A DNA stretch of 64,000 nucleotides from Pelagibius sp028280305 (GTDB lineage Bacteria; Pseudomonadota; Alphaproteobacteria; Kiloniellales; Kiloniellaceae), in the NCBI RefSeq assembly GCF_965233615.1, contig NZ_OZ247495.1; one strand, 5' to 3'. The stretch's first letter is position 1, and each line of letters begins with the position of its first letter. Both the position numbers and the translations under genes were made by a program. Below the pieces are notes generated by a model, which searched no databases, was not told the DNA's origin, and worked only from the letters and a program-made list of their open reading frames with translations. Below are positions 23,891-32,727 of this stretch, one piece after another.

Positions 23891-24358
23891 TCAGGCGATT
23901 TCCACCACCGCTTCCACCTCGACCGAGACGCCGAGGGGCAGGGATCCGGCGGAAACGGCGGCGCGGGCGTGGCGCCCCTTGTCGCCGAAGACCTCGACCA
24001 TCAGGTCGGAGGCGCCGTTGATCACCTTCGGCTGGTCGGTGAAGTCCGCGGTGGAATTCACGAATCCGCCCAGCTTCACCACCCGCTGCACCCGGTCGAG
24101 ATCGCCGCCGCAGGCCGCCTTCACCTGGGCGATGATGTTGATGGCGCAGAGCCGCGCCGCTGCCTGACCGTCTTCGACGGAGATCGTGTCGCCCAGCTTG
24201 CCGATGTACTGCGGGCTGCCGTCCTTCAACGTAACCTGGCCGGAAACGAAAACCAGATTCCCGGTCTGCACGAAGCCGACGTAGTTGGCGACAGGGGCAG
24301 CAGCCTCCGGCACGTCGATGCCGAGTTCTGCCAAGCGGGCGTCAATGGTTCCAGCCAT
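23891..24358 (-). CDS. RidA/YjgF family protein
   Basis: RidA proteins hydrolyse reactive enamine/imine intermediates from PLP enzymes. The 155-residue protein has GNLVFVSGQVTLKDG, INIIAQVKAACGGDLDRV and the C-terminal signature RAAVSAGSLPLGVSVEVEAVVEI, in which the Arg matches the carboxylate-binding Arg of active RidA. It is somewhat longer than the 130-residue type and belongs to the variant with an MAGTIDARLAELGI-type N-terminus. ATG 24358 has GGAGG upstream and is chosen over the longer frame. It precedes the PuuA-like gene on the same strand. Confidence 0.92.
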   Translation of the reverse strand: MAGTIDARLAELGIDVPEAAAPVANYVGFVQTGNLVFVSGQVTLKDGSPQYIGKLGDTISVEDGQAAARLCAINIIAQVKAACGGDLDRVQRVVKLGGFVNSTADFTDQPKVINGASDLMVEVFGDKGRHARAAVSAGSLPLGVSVEVEAVVEIA

Positions 24359-24487
24359 CGGGCGGTTCCTCCAGATAAATCCAAGTGGGCGATTGCACTT
24401 CGGGCCGGGGCCTTGAAGTGTGGCCCCTTTCGTTCGGGGCGGGAGCATAGCCTCAGGCGGCGAGGCTTCACAAGCATTCAGGCACAG

Positions 24488-26317
24488 CTACGACCCGGAA
24501 GGTGTCGGGCGCAACCGCAGGACCTCGTCGCCGATCTTGAGGTCCCGGTGCGCCGGGGTGATGGCCTGGAGGTCGCCGTTCTGCAGGGCTGACCAGAAGG
24601 CCCCGGCCTCGGAATTCACAGCCAGCCAGGTCGCGTTCCAGCCGTTCTCCGCACTCTTCCGCTCCAGGAGGTGGAGGGTGAGGGTGCCGTCGTCGGTCCG
24701 GGTGGCGAACAGGAACTCGGGACCCGGCTGATCGGTCAGGTCGAGCGACGTCAGAATACATCCCGCATCGCCGCATTGCTTTGCCTGGTAGTGGATCCAG
24801 TCGGGTCCGATGTCTGCGGGCACGTCAAGGTCTGCGGGCACGCGCTGCACCCGTTGCCGGTCGGCCAGGATCGCCTGCACCTGCTGCGTCTGGTTTTCCG
24901 CGCGGTTCGCGCTGCGCCACTCCCACTCGTCGTCGACCAGCGCCAAGGCGGCGAGCCGTTCGGCGACGACGGCGGGATCGGCAATTCCGCTGTCTTCGGC
25001 CATGCGGGCCAGCACGTCCTGACCGGCATTGCCGAGCTCGAACTTCAGAAAGCCGTACTCGAACTTTGCCGGGTCGGCGCCGCCGCTGGCGAGGCGTTTG
25101 TATTGGCTTTCGGCGCTCAGCCTGTAAGGGTCGGCAAGCGGGCTCATTAGCGCCACCGTCGCCGCTGCCAATACCAAAATCAGGGCGATGTTGATCCGCC
25201 GGCAATAGACCATCCAGGACTCGCGTGCCAGGAGGGATGCGAGATAAGCCAAACTTGCGAGGGTCAGCAGTGCGGTGGCCACGGCGACGAAGATCCGTTC
25301 AGGCGTCAGGCCGTACTGGCCGATGCGCAGGCCGATGGCATAGGCGGCGAAACCGCAGAACAGCAGCAGACAGGGCAGCAACAACAGGGCGCTGACCCGC
25401 ACCACGGTGGGTTGCTCGTCTTCCGAGGCGCCGTCGCGGACCACCGCGTTGACGAAGAGGATGCCGAAGCCGGCCAGCACAATGAGGGTCGCCGAGGCAC
25501 TGACAAGGCCCTCCATTCGGGCGAGGCCGCCGGAGATCAAGACCACCACGAAGCTGACGGCGAGGACCAGGAAAACCGGTGTCAGGATGGCAAACAGCGC
25601 GAAAACGATGCTGCGCAGAGCTGCGATGATGCGCTCATGCTGGCGCGTAAAGAAAATGCTGAGGGCAAAGGCGCCGCAAGAGGCGGGCCATTCGAACAAA
25701 GGTTCGGCGATCAGGATTTCCAGGGCCTCGACGCCAACTTCGTGGAACAGCAATGCGAAGAGCCAGAGCACTGACCAGAACAGACCGAGAAAGCAGAGGC
25801 TGACGAGAACGACCAGGATGGTTTCCCAGAAATGGCCGAAGAGCCGCGCATAGGTAATGCCGTGCCATCCTTCGGTGTCGCCATTTGGTGTGGCCGCAGT
25901 CTTGCGGCCGCTTTGCCAAGCCTGAAAGAATGTCAGGGCGATCAGGGAGAAGAGCAGCGACTCGATGTACATGCTCAAGGTCAGAACATCACGGCCGTAG
26001 GGGTCTGGTTGGCCGTAGCGCAGCATCGCCGTCACGATGAGCAGGGCGTTGATCGCGCCCAGGACAAGGGCGAAGACAGAGGAGAACTGCCAGCGGCCCC
26101 GCGCGCCGGCGAGGGCAAAGGCCAATCCAGCCATCAATACACCCTGGCCGACTCCGAAGTCCCATGCCTGCAGCCAGCGCGCTTCCTCCAGGCCGTACAT
26201 GAGAAAACCGACAGCCAGGCCGACACCCAGTATGACCAGGGCCCAACCGCGCGGCGGGTTTGTTTCGGTCGTCATCGTCGCATTCGAAAGTGTCACGGGG
26301 GGAAGCTCCCACTTCAT
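24488..26317 (-). CDS. DUF4153 domain-containing membrane protein
   Basis: The protein of about 609 residues has roughly a dozen hydrophobic segments across residues 15-420, then a soluble C-terminal region of about 190 residues (YRLSAESQYKRLASGGADPAKFEYGFLKFELG). That tail is characteristic of DUF4153 proteins. The function of the family is unknown. The start is uncertain: ATG 26317 (MKWELPPVTL) and ATG 26275 (MTTETNPPRG) are both reasonable, and neither has a strong ribosome-binding site. It is divergent from the SLC13 transporter gene. Confidence 0.82.
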   Translation of the reverse strand: MKWELPPVTLSNATMTTETNPPRGWALVILGVGLAVGFLMYGLEEARWLQAWDFGVGQGVLMAGLAFALAGARGRWQFSSVFALVLGAINALLIVTAMLRYGQPDPYGRDVLTLSMYIESLLFSLIALTFFQAWQSGRKTAATPNGDTEGWHGITYARLFGHFWETILVVLVSLCFLGLFWSVLWLFALLFHEVGVEALEILIAEPLFEWPASCGAFALSIFFTRQHERIIAALRSIVFALFAILTPVFLVLAVSFVVVLISGGLARMEGLVSASATLIVLAGFGILFVNAVVRDGASEDEQPTVVRVSALLLLPCLLLFCGFAAYAIGLRIGQYGLTPERIFVAVATALLTLASLAYLASLLARESWMVYCRRINIALILVLAAATVALMSPLADPYRLSAESQYKRLASGGADPAKFEYGFLKFELGNAGQDVLARMAEDSGIADPAVVAERLAALALVDDEWEWRSANRAENQTQQVQAILADRQRVQRVPADLDVPADIGPDWIHYQAKQCGDAGCILTSLDLTDQPGPEFLFATRTDDGTLTLHLLERKSAENGWNATWLAVNSEAGAFWSALQNGDLQAITPAHRDLKIGDEVLRLRPTPSGS

Positions 26318-26710
26318 GGATGATTTCTTACGACGGCGACGGTCAAAGGATCGCACAGAGCGTGGCCCCTGTCCCGCGAATCGCGGTGGGCATGCCCTGT
26401 TCTTCGGCACAATGTCGCCTCCTGCTGTAGTCGTAGAACCCGCCCGCAGGGTTCATCGTCCCTGCACATCAGAGGCAAAAGGCCCGTAGACGCGTGATCG
26501 ATGGCTCAGTTTGCGGTCCCAAGACGGGCCGCCTGTCGGGCGCGGCGACACCAATTTGATCCCGTCCGGCCCCTGTCTTGGGATGGACGCTTTCGCGGCT
26601 CTAAGGGATAGTAAGTGACAGGCAGAACGCTTCGCAGCCGCCGATCGACGGGCGGGCGGAGGTTTTTCCAGTTTTTTGCGCTGTGGCGCGTGCTGCAAAG
26701 GCAGGCTCCC
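26318..26710. other. divergent intergenic region with a long hairpin
   Basis: The 393-base gap between the DUF4153 gene and the SLC13 gene holds no convincing gene. Its main feature is the 67-base stem-loop at 26517-26583. AAAGG just before 26700 can act as the ribosome-binding site of the SLC13 gene. Confidence 0.5.
26517..26583 (+). promoter_or_regulatory. 67-nt structured element upstream of the SLC13 transporter gene
   Basis: TCCCAAGAC (26517-26525) pairs with GTCTTGGGA (26575-26583). The stem continues with GGGCC (26526-26530) to GGCCC (26568-26572) across a 2-base bulge. Inside it a second hairpin, GTCG (26535-26538) with CGAC (26545-26548), is possible. No T-tract follows. The position, 128 bases before the start codon, fits a cis-acting leader RNA, but it also lies upstream of the divergent DUF4153 gene. 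No known riboswitch class was recognised. Confidence 0.45.
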
Positions 26711-28510
26711 ATGAACGCCATCGACTGGCCTACGCTGCAGATTGCCATCGTCCTCGTGCTCGTCGCCGTCGTCTTCGTCGGCTTCGTGCGTGAACGTATG
26801 GCGCCCGATGTCGTGGCGCTCTGTGCGGTGGGTGTCCTTCTGATCACCGGTATCCTAACGACCCGCGACGTGCTGGCGGTGTTCAGTAACAGCGCGCCGA
26901 TCACCATTGCGGCGATGTTCGTGCTGAGCGCCGCTCTGGAGAGGACCGGGGTCATCGACACCCTCGGCCAGGCAGTGACCAGAACCGCCGGTCATTCGCC
27001 GCTGCTGGCAATCGCCGTGATGATGGCCAGCGTCATGGTGATGTCCGCCTTCATCAACAACACGCCGGTGGTGGTCATCCTGACGCCGGTTGTCATCAGC
27101 CTTGCCAAGACCCTGAACCTTTCGGCCTCCAAGCTTCTCATCCCGCTTTCCTTCGCGACCATTCTCGGCGGCACGACCACCCTGATCGGCACCTCGACCA
27201 ACATACTGGTCGACGGGGTTGCCCAGCAGCAGGGTCTGGAGCCCTTCAGTATGTTCGAGATTACGGCGGCCGGTGCCGTCCTGGGCGTTGTCGGCGTCGT
27301 CTACCTGATCATTGCCGCGCCCTGGCTGCTGCCCGAGCGGGAGATCCTTGCCAGCCTGCTGCCGCTCGGCGAAGACCGCCACTTCATGGCCGACGTGCTG
27401 ATCCCTCTGGACTCACCGCTGATCGGCAAACCCCTGAGCACCGCCGGCTTCACCGAGGAGCGCGGCCTGCGGGTCATCGACCTGATCCGGCGCGACAGCT
27501 CGCTGCGCGCCCATCTGGCGGAGCTGGTGCTGGAGCCGGGCGACCGGCTGGTCATCCGCAGCAAGGTCGGCGACATGCTGGGGCTCCGCGAGGCCGGCGA
27601 TGTCGCCTTCGGCGCCCATGAGGTGCACGCCATCGAGCCCATCGGCACCCGGGAAACCGTGGTGATGGAAGGCGTGGTCGGACCACAGTCCCGTTTCGTC
27701 GGGCGGCCGGTCTCTAACCTCAGTCTCCGGCGCCTCTACGGCGCCTACATCCTGGCTATTCACCGCCAGGGCGCCAATCTTGCCGGCAACTTTGACGGCG
27801 TCTCCCTGCGCATGGGGGACACGTTGCTGCTTGAGGGGTCGGCGGAGAGCATGAAAAGGCTCTTCGACTACAAGGAACTGGTGAACCTCAGCCAGCCGAG
27901 CGCGCGGCCCCTGCGCCGCGACAAGGCGCCGATTGCCGTGGCGGCCGTGCTGATGGTCATGGTGCTCTCGGCTGTGGGGGTGCTGCCGATCGCGGCCCTG
28001 GCGCTGATCGCCGCGACGGCGGTGGTCGCGCTGCGCTGCCTGGATCCGGAGGAGGCCTACAGCTCGATCCGCTGGAGCATTCTGATGCTGATCTTCGGCA
28101 TGCTGGCGGTCGGCTCCGCGCTGGAGAAAACCGGCGCGGCCTGGATGATCGTCCAGGGGCTGGCCGTCGTCGTTGCGGGTCTCGGCCCCATTGCGGTGCT
28201 GTCAGCGGTCTACTTCACCACCTCGGCGCTGACCGAAATCATGAGCAACAACGCGACGGCCATTCTGCTGACCCCCATCGTCATCGGCCTCGCCGAACAG
28301 CTCGGTGTCGATCCCCGACCCTTCGTCGTGGCGGTGATGTTCGCGGCCAGCGCCAGCTTTGCAACGCCGATCGGCTATCAGACCAACACCTTCGTTTACG
28401 GCGCCGGCGGCTATCGCTTCACCGACTTCATCAGGATCGGCCTGCCGCTGAACATCCTGCTCTGGGCGGCGGCGACGCTCATCATTCCGATGTTCTGGCC
28501 GCTGCAGTAG
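26711..28510 (+). CDS. SLC13-family (divalent anion:Na+ symporter-like) permease with two TrkA-C domains
   Basis: The 599-residue protein has an N-terminal membrane half (FVRERMAPDVVALCAVGVLLITGIL, FINNTPVVVILTPVV, ATILGGTTTLIGTSTNI). Two soluble TrkA-C/RCK_C domains follow (about residues 205-290 and 300-385), and then a second membrane half ending MSNNATAILLTPIVIGLAEQLG and ATPIGYQTNTFVYG. This is the layout of the YfbS/SLC13 relatives that import sulfate, dicarboxylates or related anions. ATG 26711 is chosen over the longer frame, whose first 32 residues look non-conserved. The substrate cannot be deduced. Confidence 0.9.
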   Translation: MNAIDWPTLQIAIVLVLVAVVFVGFVRERMAPDVVALCAVGVLLITGILTTRDVLAVFSNSAPITIAAMFVLSAALERTGVIDTLGQAVTRTAGHSPLLAIAVMMASVMVMSAFINNTPVVVILTPVVISLAKTLNLSASKLLIPLSFATILGGTTTLIGTSTNILVDGVAQQQGLEPFSMFEITAAGAVLGVVGVVYLIIAAPWLLPEREILASLLPLGEDRHFMADVLIPLDSPLIGKPLSTAGFTEERGLRVIDLIRRDSSLRAHLAELVLEPGDRLVIRSKVGDMLGLREAGDVAFGAHEVHAIEPIGTRETVVMEGVVGPQSRFVGRPVSNLSLRRLYGAYILAIHRQGANLAGNFDGVSLRMGDTLLLEGSAESMKRLFDYKELVNLSQPSARPLRRDKAPIAVAAVLMVMVLSAVGVLPIAALALIAATAVVALRCLDPEEAYSSIRWSILMLIFGMLAVGSALEKTGAAWMIVQGLAVVVAGLGPIAVLSAVYFTTSALTEIMSNNATAILLTPIVIGLAEQLGVDPRPFVVAVMFAASASFATPIGYQTNTFVYGAGGYRFTDFIRIGLPLNILLWAAATLIIPMFWPLQ

Positions 28511-28539
28511 CGGGGGCTGCGCCCTGTCTGGAAAAGAGC

Positions 28540-28564
28540 GGGGTGCCGCCGCCGCGGGCACCCC
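28540..28564. terminator. GC hairpin after the SLC13 gene
   Basis: GGGGTGCC (28540-28547) pairs perfectly with GGCACCCC (28557-28564) around a 9-base loop, 30 bases after the stop. There is no T-tract, so termination would be inefficient or factor-assisted. Confidence 0.45.
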
Positions 28565-28599
28565 TCAAGTTCACAGGGAGAACTCAGACGTGAGTCATA

Positions 28600-28619
28600 C
28601 AGGTAGGAGGCTCTACCTG
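28600..28619. repeat. 7-bp inverted repeat at the nrdJ 3' end, with an alternative pairing
   Basis: CAGGTAG (28600-28606) pairs with CTACCTG (28613-28619). Alternatively ACTCAG (28582-28587) pairs with CTGAGT (28617-28622). The two pairings share bases and exclude each other. It lies 20 bases beyond the nrdJ stop, between convergent genes. Confidence 0.45.
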
Positions 28620-28639
28620 AGTTACTGTCGAGCCGCTCC

Positions 28640-31600
28640 TCATGAGCAGCCGCTGGTGCTGCCGCAGGTTGCGCACTTGAGGCACGTGCCATTGCGCACC
28701 AGCGTAAAGTTACCGCAGTCGCCGCAGGAATCGCCCTCGTAGCCCTTCATACGCGCCTCGCGGACGCGCTCCAGGCGAGTATCGACCTCGCGCACGATTG
28801 TGGTCTCGACGGCAACGGCTTCGGCGGTGCCTGCGGAGCCGACGAGCTCTTGGGTGGCGCCGTTGGAGGCGACAGGCTGCGAGACCGGGGCGCTTGCGCC
28901 CAGGCTGCTCGCCATGCCGGTCGTGCCGTTGGCGGCGCCGCCGTTCACGACCAGAAGCTGGCTGCGGACATAGCCCGTTGAGGCGTAGCGGCGGACGGTC
29001 TCCGCCACCGAGGCCTCCGGCAGGTCCCCCTGGCCGTCGCCCTGGCCCACGGCGTCCGGCTTGATGTCGGACGGTTCCACATGGGCCAGATCGTTACGGC
29101 CGAGGTAGGAGATTGCCAGCTCCCGGAAAATGTAATCGAGCACGGAGGTCGACATCTTGATGGCATCGTTGCCTTCGACCATGCCCGAGGGTTCGAAACG
29201 TGTGAAAGTGTAAGCCTCGACGAATTCCTCCAGCGGCACGCCGTACTGCAGGCCGATGGAGATCGCGATGGCGAAGTTGTTCATCAGGCTGCGGAAGGCG
29301 GCGCCCTCCTTGTGCATGTCGATGAAGATTTCGCCGGCGGTGCCGTCTTCGTATTCGCCGGTGCGCAGATAGACCTTGTGGCCGCCGACGATGGCTTTCT
29401 GGGTGTAGCCCTTGCGCCGCTGAGGCAGGCGCTTGCGCTCCTGATTGCGCTCCACAACCCGTTCGATAATGCGCTCGGCAACGATCTGCGCACGCTCCGG
29501 CGCGGAAGCCTCGGCGAGCTGTTCGGCCAGGGGCTCGGCATCCTCGTCGGCGATGTCCTCCAACAGGCTCGCCGCCAGAGGCTGGGACAGCTTGGAGCCG
29601 TCGCGGTAGAGCGCGTTGGCCTTCAGGCCGAGACGCCAGGACAGCATATAGGCGTCCTTGCAGTCCTCCACCGATGCCGAGGCGGGCATGTTGATGGTCT
29701 TCGAAATGGCGCCGGAGATGAAGGGCTGGGCCGCAGCCATCATGCGGATGTGGCTTTCGACCGAGAGGAAACGCTTGCCGTGGCGGCCGCAGGGATTGGC
29801 GCAGTCAAAGACCGGCAGATGCTCCTCCTGCAGGCCGGGGGCACCTTCCAGGGTCATGGCGCCGCAGCAGTAGGCATTGGCGGCATCGATTTCTTTCTTG
29901 GTGAATCCGAGGGCGGCCAGCATGTCGAAGGAGACGTCGTCCATCTCCGCCGCGGTGAGGCCCAGGGCCTTGACGCAGAACTCTTCGCCCAGCGTCCACT
30001 TGTTGAAAGCGAACTTGATATCGAAGGCCGAAGCCAGGCCGGCCTCCAGGGCCTGCAGGGCGGCCTCGGTGAAGCCCTTTTCCTTCAGGGCGTCGTGGTT
30101 GATGCCCGGCGCGTCGATCAGCGTGCCGTGGCCGACCGCATGGCGGATGATGGTTTCAATCTCCATCTCGCCGTAACCCAGGGTGCGCAGCGCTTCGGGC
30201 ACAGTGCGGTTGATGATCTTGAAGTAGCCGCCGCCGGCCAGCTTCTTGAACTTCACGATGGCGAAGTCGGGTTCGATGCCGGTGGTGTCGCAGTCCATCA
30301 CCAGGCCGATGGTGCCGGTCGGGGCGACCACCGTTGCCTGGGCGTTGCGGTAGCCGTGCTTGTTGCCCAGCTCCAGGGCCAGATCCCAGGCCTTCTTGGC
30401 AGACTTGATCAGGCTCTTGTCCGGGCAGGCGCGCGCCTCCAGCGGCACCGGCGCGATGGAAAGCTCTTCGTAGCTGGCGCGCTGGCCATAGGCGGCGCGG
30501 CGATGGTTGCGCATCACCCGCAGCATGTGTTCGGCGTTCTCCTCGTAGCGCGGGAAGGCGCCGAGTTCCTCGGCCATCTCAGCCGAGGTGGCGTAGGAAA
30601 TGCCGGTCATGATCGCCGAGAGAGCGGCGGCAAGGGCGCGGCCCTCGTCGGAGTCATAGGAGATGCCGGAGGCCATCAGCAGGCCGCCCAGGTTGGCGTA
30701 GCCGAGGCCCAGGGTGCGGAAGTCGTAGGAGCGCTGGGCAATCGCCGCCGAGGGGAACTGCGCCATCAGCACGGCGATTTCCAGGGTGATGGTCCACAGC
30801 CGGGTGGCATGCTCATAGGCTTCGGTATCGAAGCTGTCGGCACCGCGGCGAAAAGCCATCAGGTTGAGCGAGGCCAGGTTGCAGGCCGTGTCGTCGAGGA
30901 ACATGTACTCCGAGCAGGGGTTGGAGCCGTTGATCCGGCCGGAGACCGGGCAGGTATGCCACTCGTTGATCGTGGTGTCGTACTGCATGCCCGGGTCGGC
31001 GCAGGCCCAGGCGGCGTAGGAGATCTGGTCCCAGAGCTCGCGCGCCTTCAGCTTTTTGTGGGTCTTGCCGTCGGTGCGGCGGATCAGGCTCCAGGCGTCG
31101 TCGTTCAGCACCGCCTCGATGAAGCCGTTGGGCACCCGCACCGAGTTGTTGGAGTTCTGGCCGGAGACCGTCAGATAGGCCTCTGAATCCCAATCGGTGT
31201 CATAGGTCTTGAAGTCGATCGAGGTATAGCCCTGCTGCGCGAACTGGATGACGCGGGCGACGTAGTTTTCCGGCACCATGGAGGCGCGGGCGGCTTTGAT
31301 CGCCGCTTTCAGGGCGAAGTTCTTCTTCGGGTCGAAGGCGTCGGCCTGCTCGCTGCCTTCACCACCTTTAAACGTGTTGCAGGCGCGCATGATGGCGTTC
31401 AGGTGCTTGTCGCAGAGCTTGGAGCCGGTGACCAGCGCGGCCACCTTCTGCTCTTCGACGACCTTCCAGTTGATGTAGTCCTCGATGTCCGGGTGGTCGA
31501 GGTCGACGGTGACCATCTTGGCGGCGCGCCGGGTGGTGCCGCCGGACTTGATGGCGCCGGCGGCGCGGTCGCCGATCTTCAGGAAGGACATCAGGCCGGA

Positions 31601-32353
31601 GGATTTGCCGCCGCCGGCCAGCGGCTCGCTGGCGCCGCGCAGCGCTGAAAAGTTGGTGCCGGTTCCGGAGCCGTATTTGAACAGCCGGGCCTCGCGTACC
31701 CAAAGGTCCATGATGCCGTTCTCGTTCACCAAGTCGTCGCCGACGGACTGGATGAAGCAGGCATGGGGTTGCGGATGCTCATAGGCGCTGGCGGCGCGGG
31801 TCAGCTCGCCGGTAGAGAAGTCGACATAGTGATGGCCCTGGCTCGGCCCGTCGATCCCGTAAGCCCAATGGAGGCCGGTGTTGAACCACTGCGGCGAATT
31901 GGGCGCGGCCATCTGCTTGGCGAGCATATAGCGCATCTCGTCGTAGTAGGCGCGGGCGTCTTCCTCGGCATCAAAGTAGCCGCCCTTCCAGCCCCAATAG
32001 GCCCAGGTGCCGGCGAGGCGGTGGAAGACCTGCTTGGCGGAAGTCTCGCCGATGAAGCGTTCGTCCTCGGCGATGTCGGCCATGGCCTCGTGGTCGGGCT
32101 CCGAGCGCCACAGCCAGGAGGGCACGTTGTCCTCTTCAATCCGCTTCGACTTCAGCGGCAGGCCGCGCTTGCGGAAATACTTCTGCGCCAGGATGTCGCA
32201 GGCCACCTGCGACCAGGCTGAGGGTACGTCGATGTCCTCTGCCCGGAACACCAGGGACCCGTCGGGATTGCGGATCTCGCTTGATGTCCGTCGGAACTCG
32301 ATCTTGTCGTAAACGTCGGTGCCAGTTTCCGTAAAACGACGCGCAACCCGCAT
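28640..32353 (-). CDS. nrdJ: vitamin B12-dependent (class II) ribonucleotide reductase
   Basis: The enzyme reduces ribonucleotides to deoxyribonucleotides using adenosylcobalamin and works with or without oxygen. The 1237-residue protein has the NrdJ N-terminal region (YDKIEFRRTSSEIRNPDG), PQWFNTGLHWAYGI, GSGTGTNFSALR, SFLKIGDRAAGAIKSGGTTRR, NPCSEYMFLDDTACNLASLNL and PTGTIGLVMDCDTTGIEPD. The C-terminus carries a Cys cluster (GDSCGDCGNFTLVRNGTCLKC, continuing ATCGSTSGCS), typical of the family's zinc/redox tail. Length is normal. GGAGA lies upstream of ATG 32353. It is the only reductase in the window, so whether it is the sole one in the cell is unknown. Confidence 0.97.
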   Translation of the reverse strand: MRVARRFTETGTDVYDKIEFRRTSSEIRNPDGSLVFRAEDIDVPSAWSQVACDILAQKYFRKRGLPLKSKRIEEDNVPSWLWRSEPDHEAMADIAEDERFIGETSAKQVFHRLAGTWAYWGWKGGYFDAEEDARAYYDEMRYMLAKQMAAPNSPQWFNTGLHWAYGIDGPSQGHHYVDFSTGELTRAASAYEHPQPHACFIQSVGDDLVNENGIMDLWVREARLFKYGSGTGTNFSALRGASEPLAGGGKSSGLMSFLKIGDRAAGAIKSGGTTRRAAKMVTVDLDHPDIEDYINWKVVEEQKVAALVTGSKLCDKHLNAIMRACNTFKGGEGSEQADAFDPKKNFALKAAIKAARASMVPENYVARVIQFAQQGYTSIDFKTYDTDWDSEAYLTVSGQNSNNSVRVPNGFIEAVLNDDAWSLIRRTDGKTHKKLKARELWDQISYAAWACADPGMQYDTTINEWHTCPVSGRINGSNPCSEYMFLDDTACNLASLNLMAFRRGADSFDTEAYEHATRLWTITLEIAVLMAQFPSAAIAQRSYDFRTLGLGYANLGGLLMASGISYDSDEGRALAAALSAIMTGISYATSAEMAEELGAFPRYEENAEHMLRVMRNHRRAAYGQRASYEELSIAPVPLEARACPDKSLIKSAKKAWDLALELGNKHGYRNAQATVVAPTGTIGLVMDCDTTGIEPDFAIVKFKKLAGGGYFKIINRTVPEALRTLGYGEMEIETIIRHAVGHGTLIDAPGINHDALKEKGFTEAALQALEAGLASAFDIKFAFNKWTLGEEFCVKALGLTAAEMDDVSFDMLAALGFTKKEIDAANAYCCGAMTLEGAPGLQEEHLPVFDCANPCGRHGKRFLSVESHIRMMAAAQPFISGAISKTINMPASASVEDCKDAYMLSWRLGLKANALYRDGSKLSQPLAASLLEDIADEDAEPLAEQLAEASAPERAQIVAERIIERVVERNQERKRLPQRRKGYTQKAIVGGHKVYLRTGEYEDGTAGEIFIDMHKEGAAFRSLMNNFAIAISIGLQYGVPLEEFVEAYTFTRFEPSGMVEGNDAIKMSTSVLDYIFRELAISYLGRNDLAHVEPSDIKPDAVGQGDGQGDLPEASVAETVRRYASTGYVRSQLLVVNGGAANGTTGMASSLGASAPVSQPVASNGATQELVGSAGTAEAVAVETTIVREVDTRLERVREARMKGYEGDSCGDCGNFTLVRNGTCLKCATCGSTSGCS

Positions 32354-32493
32354 TCGGTATTCTCCAATCTCGCCTTGTCAGTTAGCCCTGCATTTCGTCG
32401 CAAGAGACGTCGGCTTCGAGGAGCGCCCCTGGAAGAGTCCTCGGACCAGACAGAAAGAGCGGCCCCAAGACCGCTGCTTCCCCCGAAACCCCC

Positions 32494-32512
32494 GCAAATC
32501 CTCAAGATTTGC
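32494..32512. repeat. 7-bp inverted repeat in the nrdJ leader
   Basis: GCAAATC (32494-32500) and GATTTGC (32506-32512) are perfect inverted arms around CTCAA, about 140 bases upstream of nrdJ. A second short stem, AGCGG with CCGCT, lies closer to the gene near 32455-32475. Confidence 0.45.
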
Positions 32513-32539
32513 CATATCTTGTGACGAGATGTCATTAAA

Positions 32540-32552
32540 CCACAACATGTGG
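32540..32552. promoter_or_regulatory. candidate operator upstream of nrdJ (CCACA-aca-TGTGG)
   Basis: CCACAACATGTGG is a perfect palindrome around three central bases, 187 bases upstream of the nrdJ start in an AT-rich stretch. ATATCTTGTG at 32514-32523 matches one half of the NrdR-box consensus. Neither is a full NrdR box, so assignment to NrdR is tentative. Confidence 0.3.
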
Positions 32553-32727
32553 CCGAGGTCACCACATTTTGCGTTAAGAACAGGTTAAGACGCGTTCATT
32601 GGGGGTAGCGTCAGACCTGCAAGCCGCACTGCGCCGGGCTTTCGTCTTTCAGACCCGAGAGGAAAGAAAATATTCCGCCGTTTTCCCTGCCGCGAGTCCG
32701 GAACGGATTCGGGCAATCAGAGGGTGT

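Larger units (their letters stand above)
32354..32727. other. nrdJ leader and promoter region
   Basis: The 374-base gap lies between the 3' end of the DUF6352-like gene and nrdJ, both on the minus strand. It holds an AT-rich stretch at about 32495-32595 that includes two symmetric sites described separately, and a GC-rich leader close to nrdJ. No gene is seen. I could not find a cobalamin-riboswitch B12 box. Confidence 0.5.

Noticed and set aside
29081..31186. 701-codon open frame antisense to nrdJ
   Set aside because: It is a shadow of NrdJ: Gly/Val/Ala-rich and without domain motifs.
32354..32600. Cobalamin riboswitch upstream of nrdJ
   Set aside because: Expected for a B12 enzyme, but I could not find a B12-box-like sequence on the minus strand.
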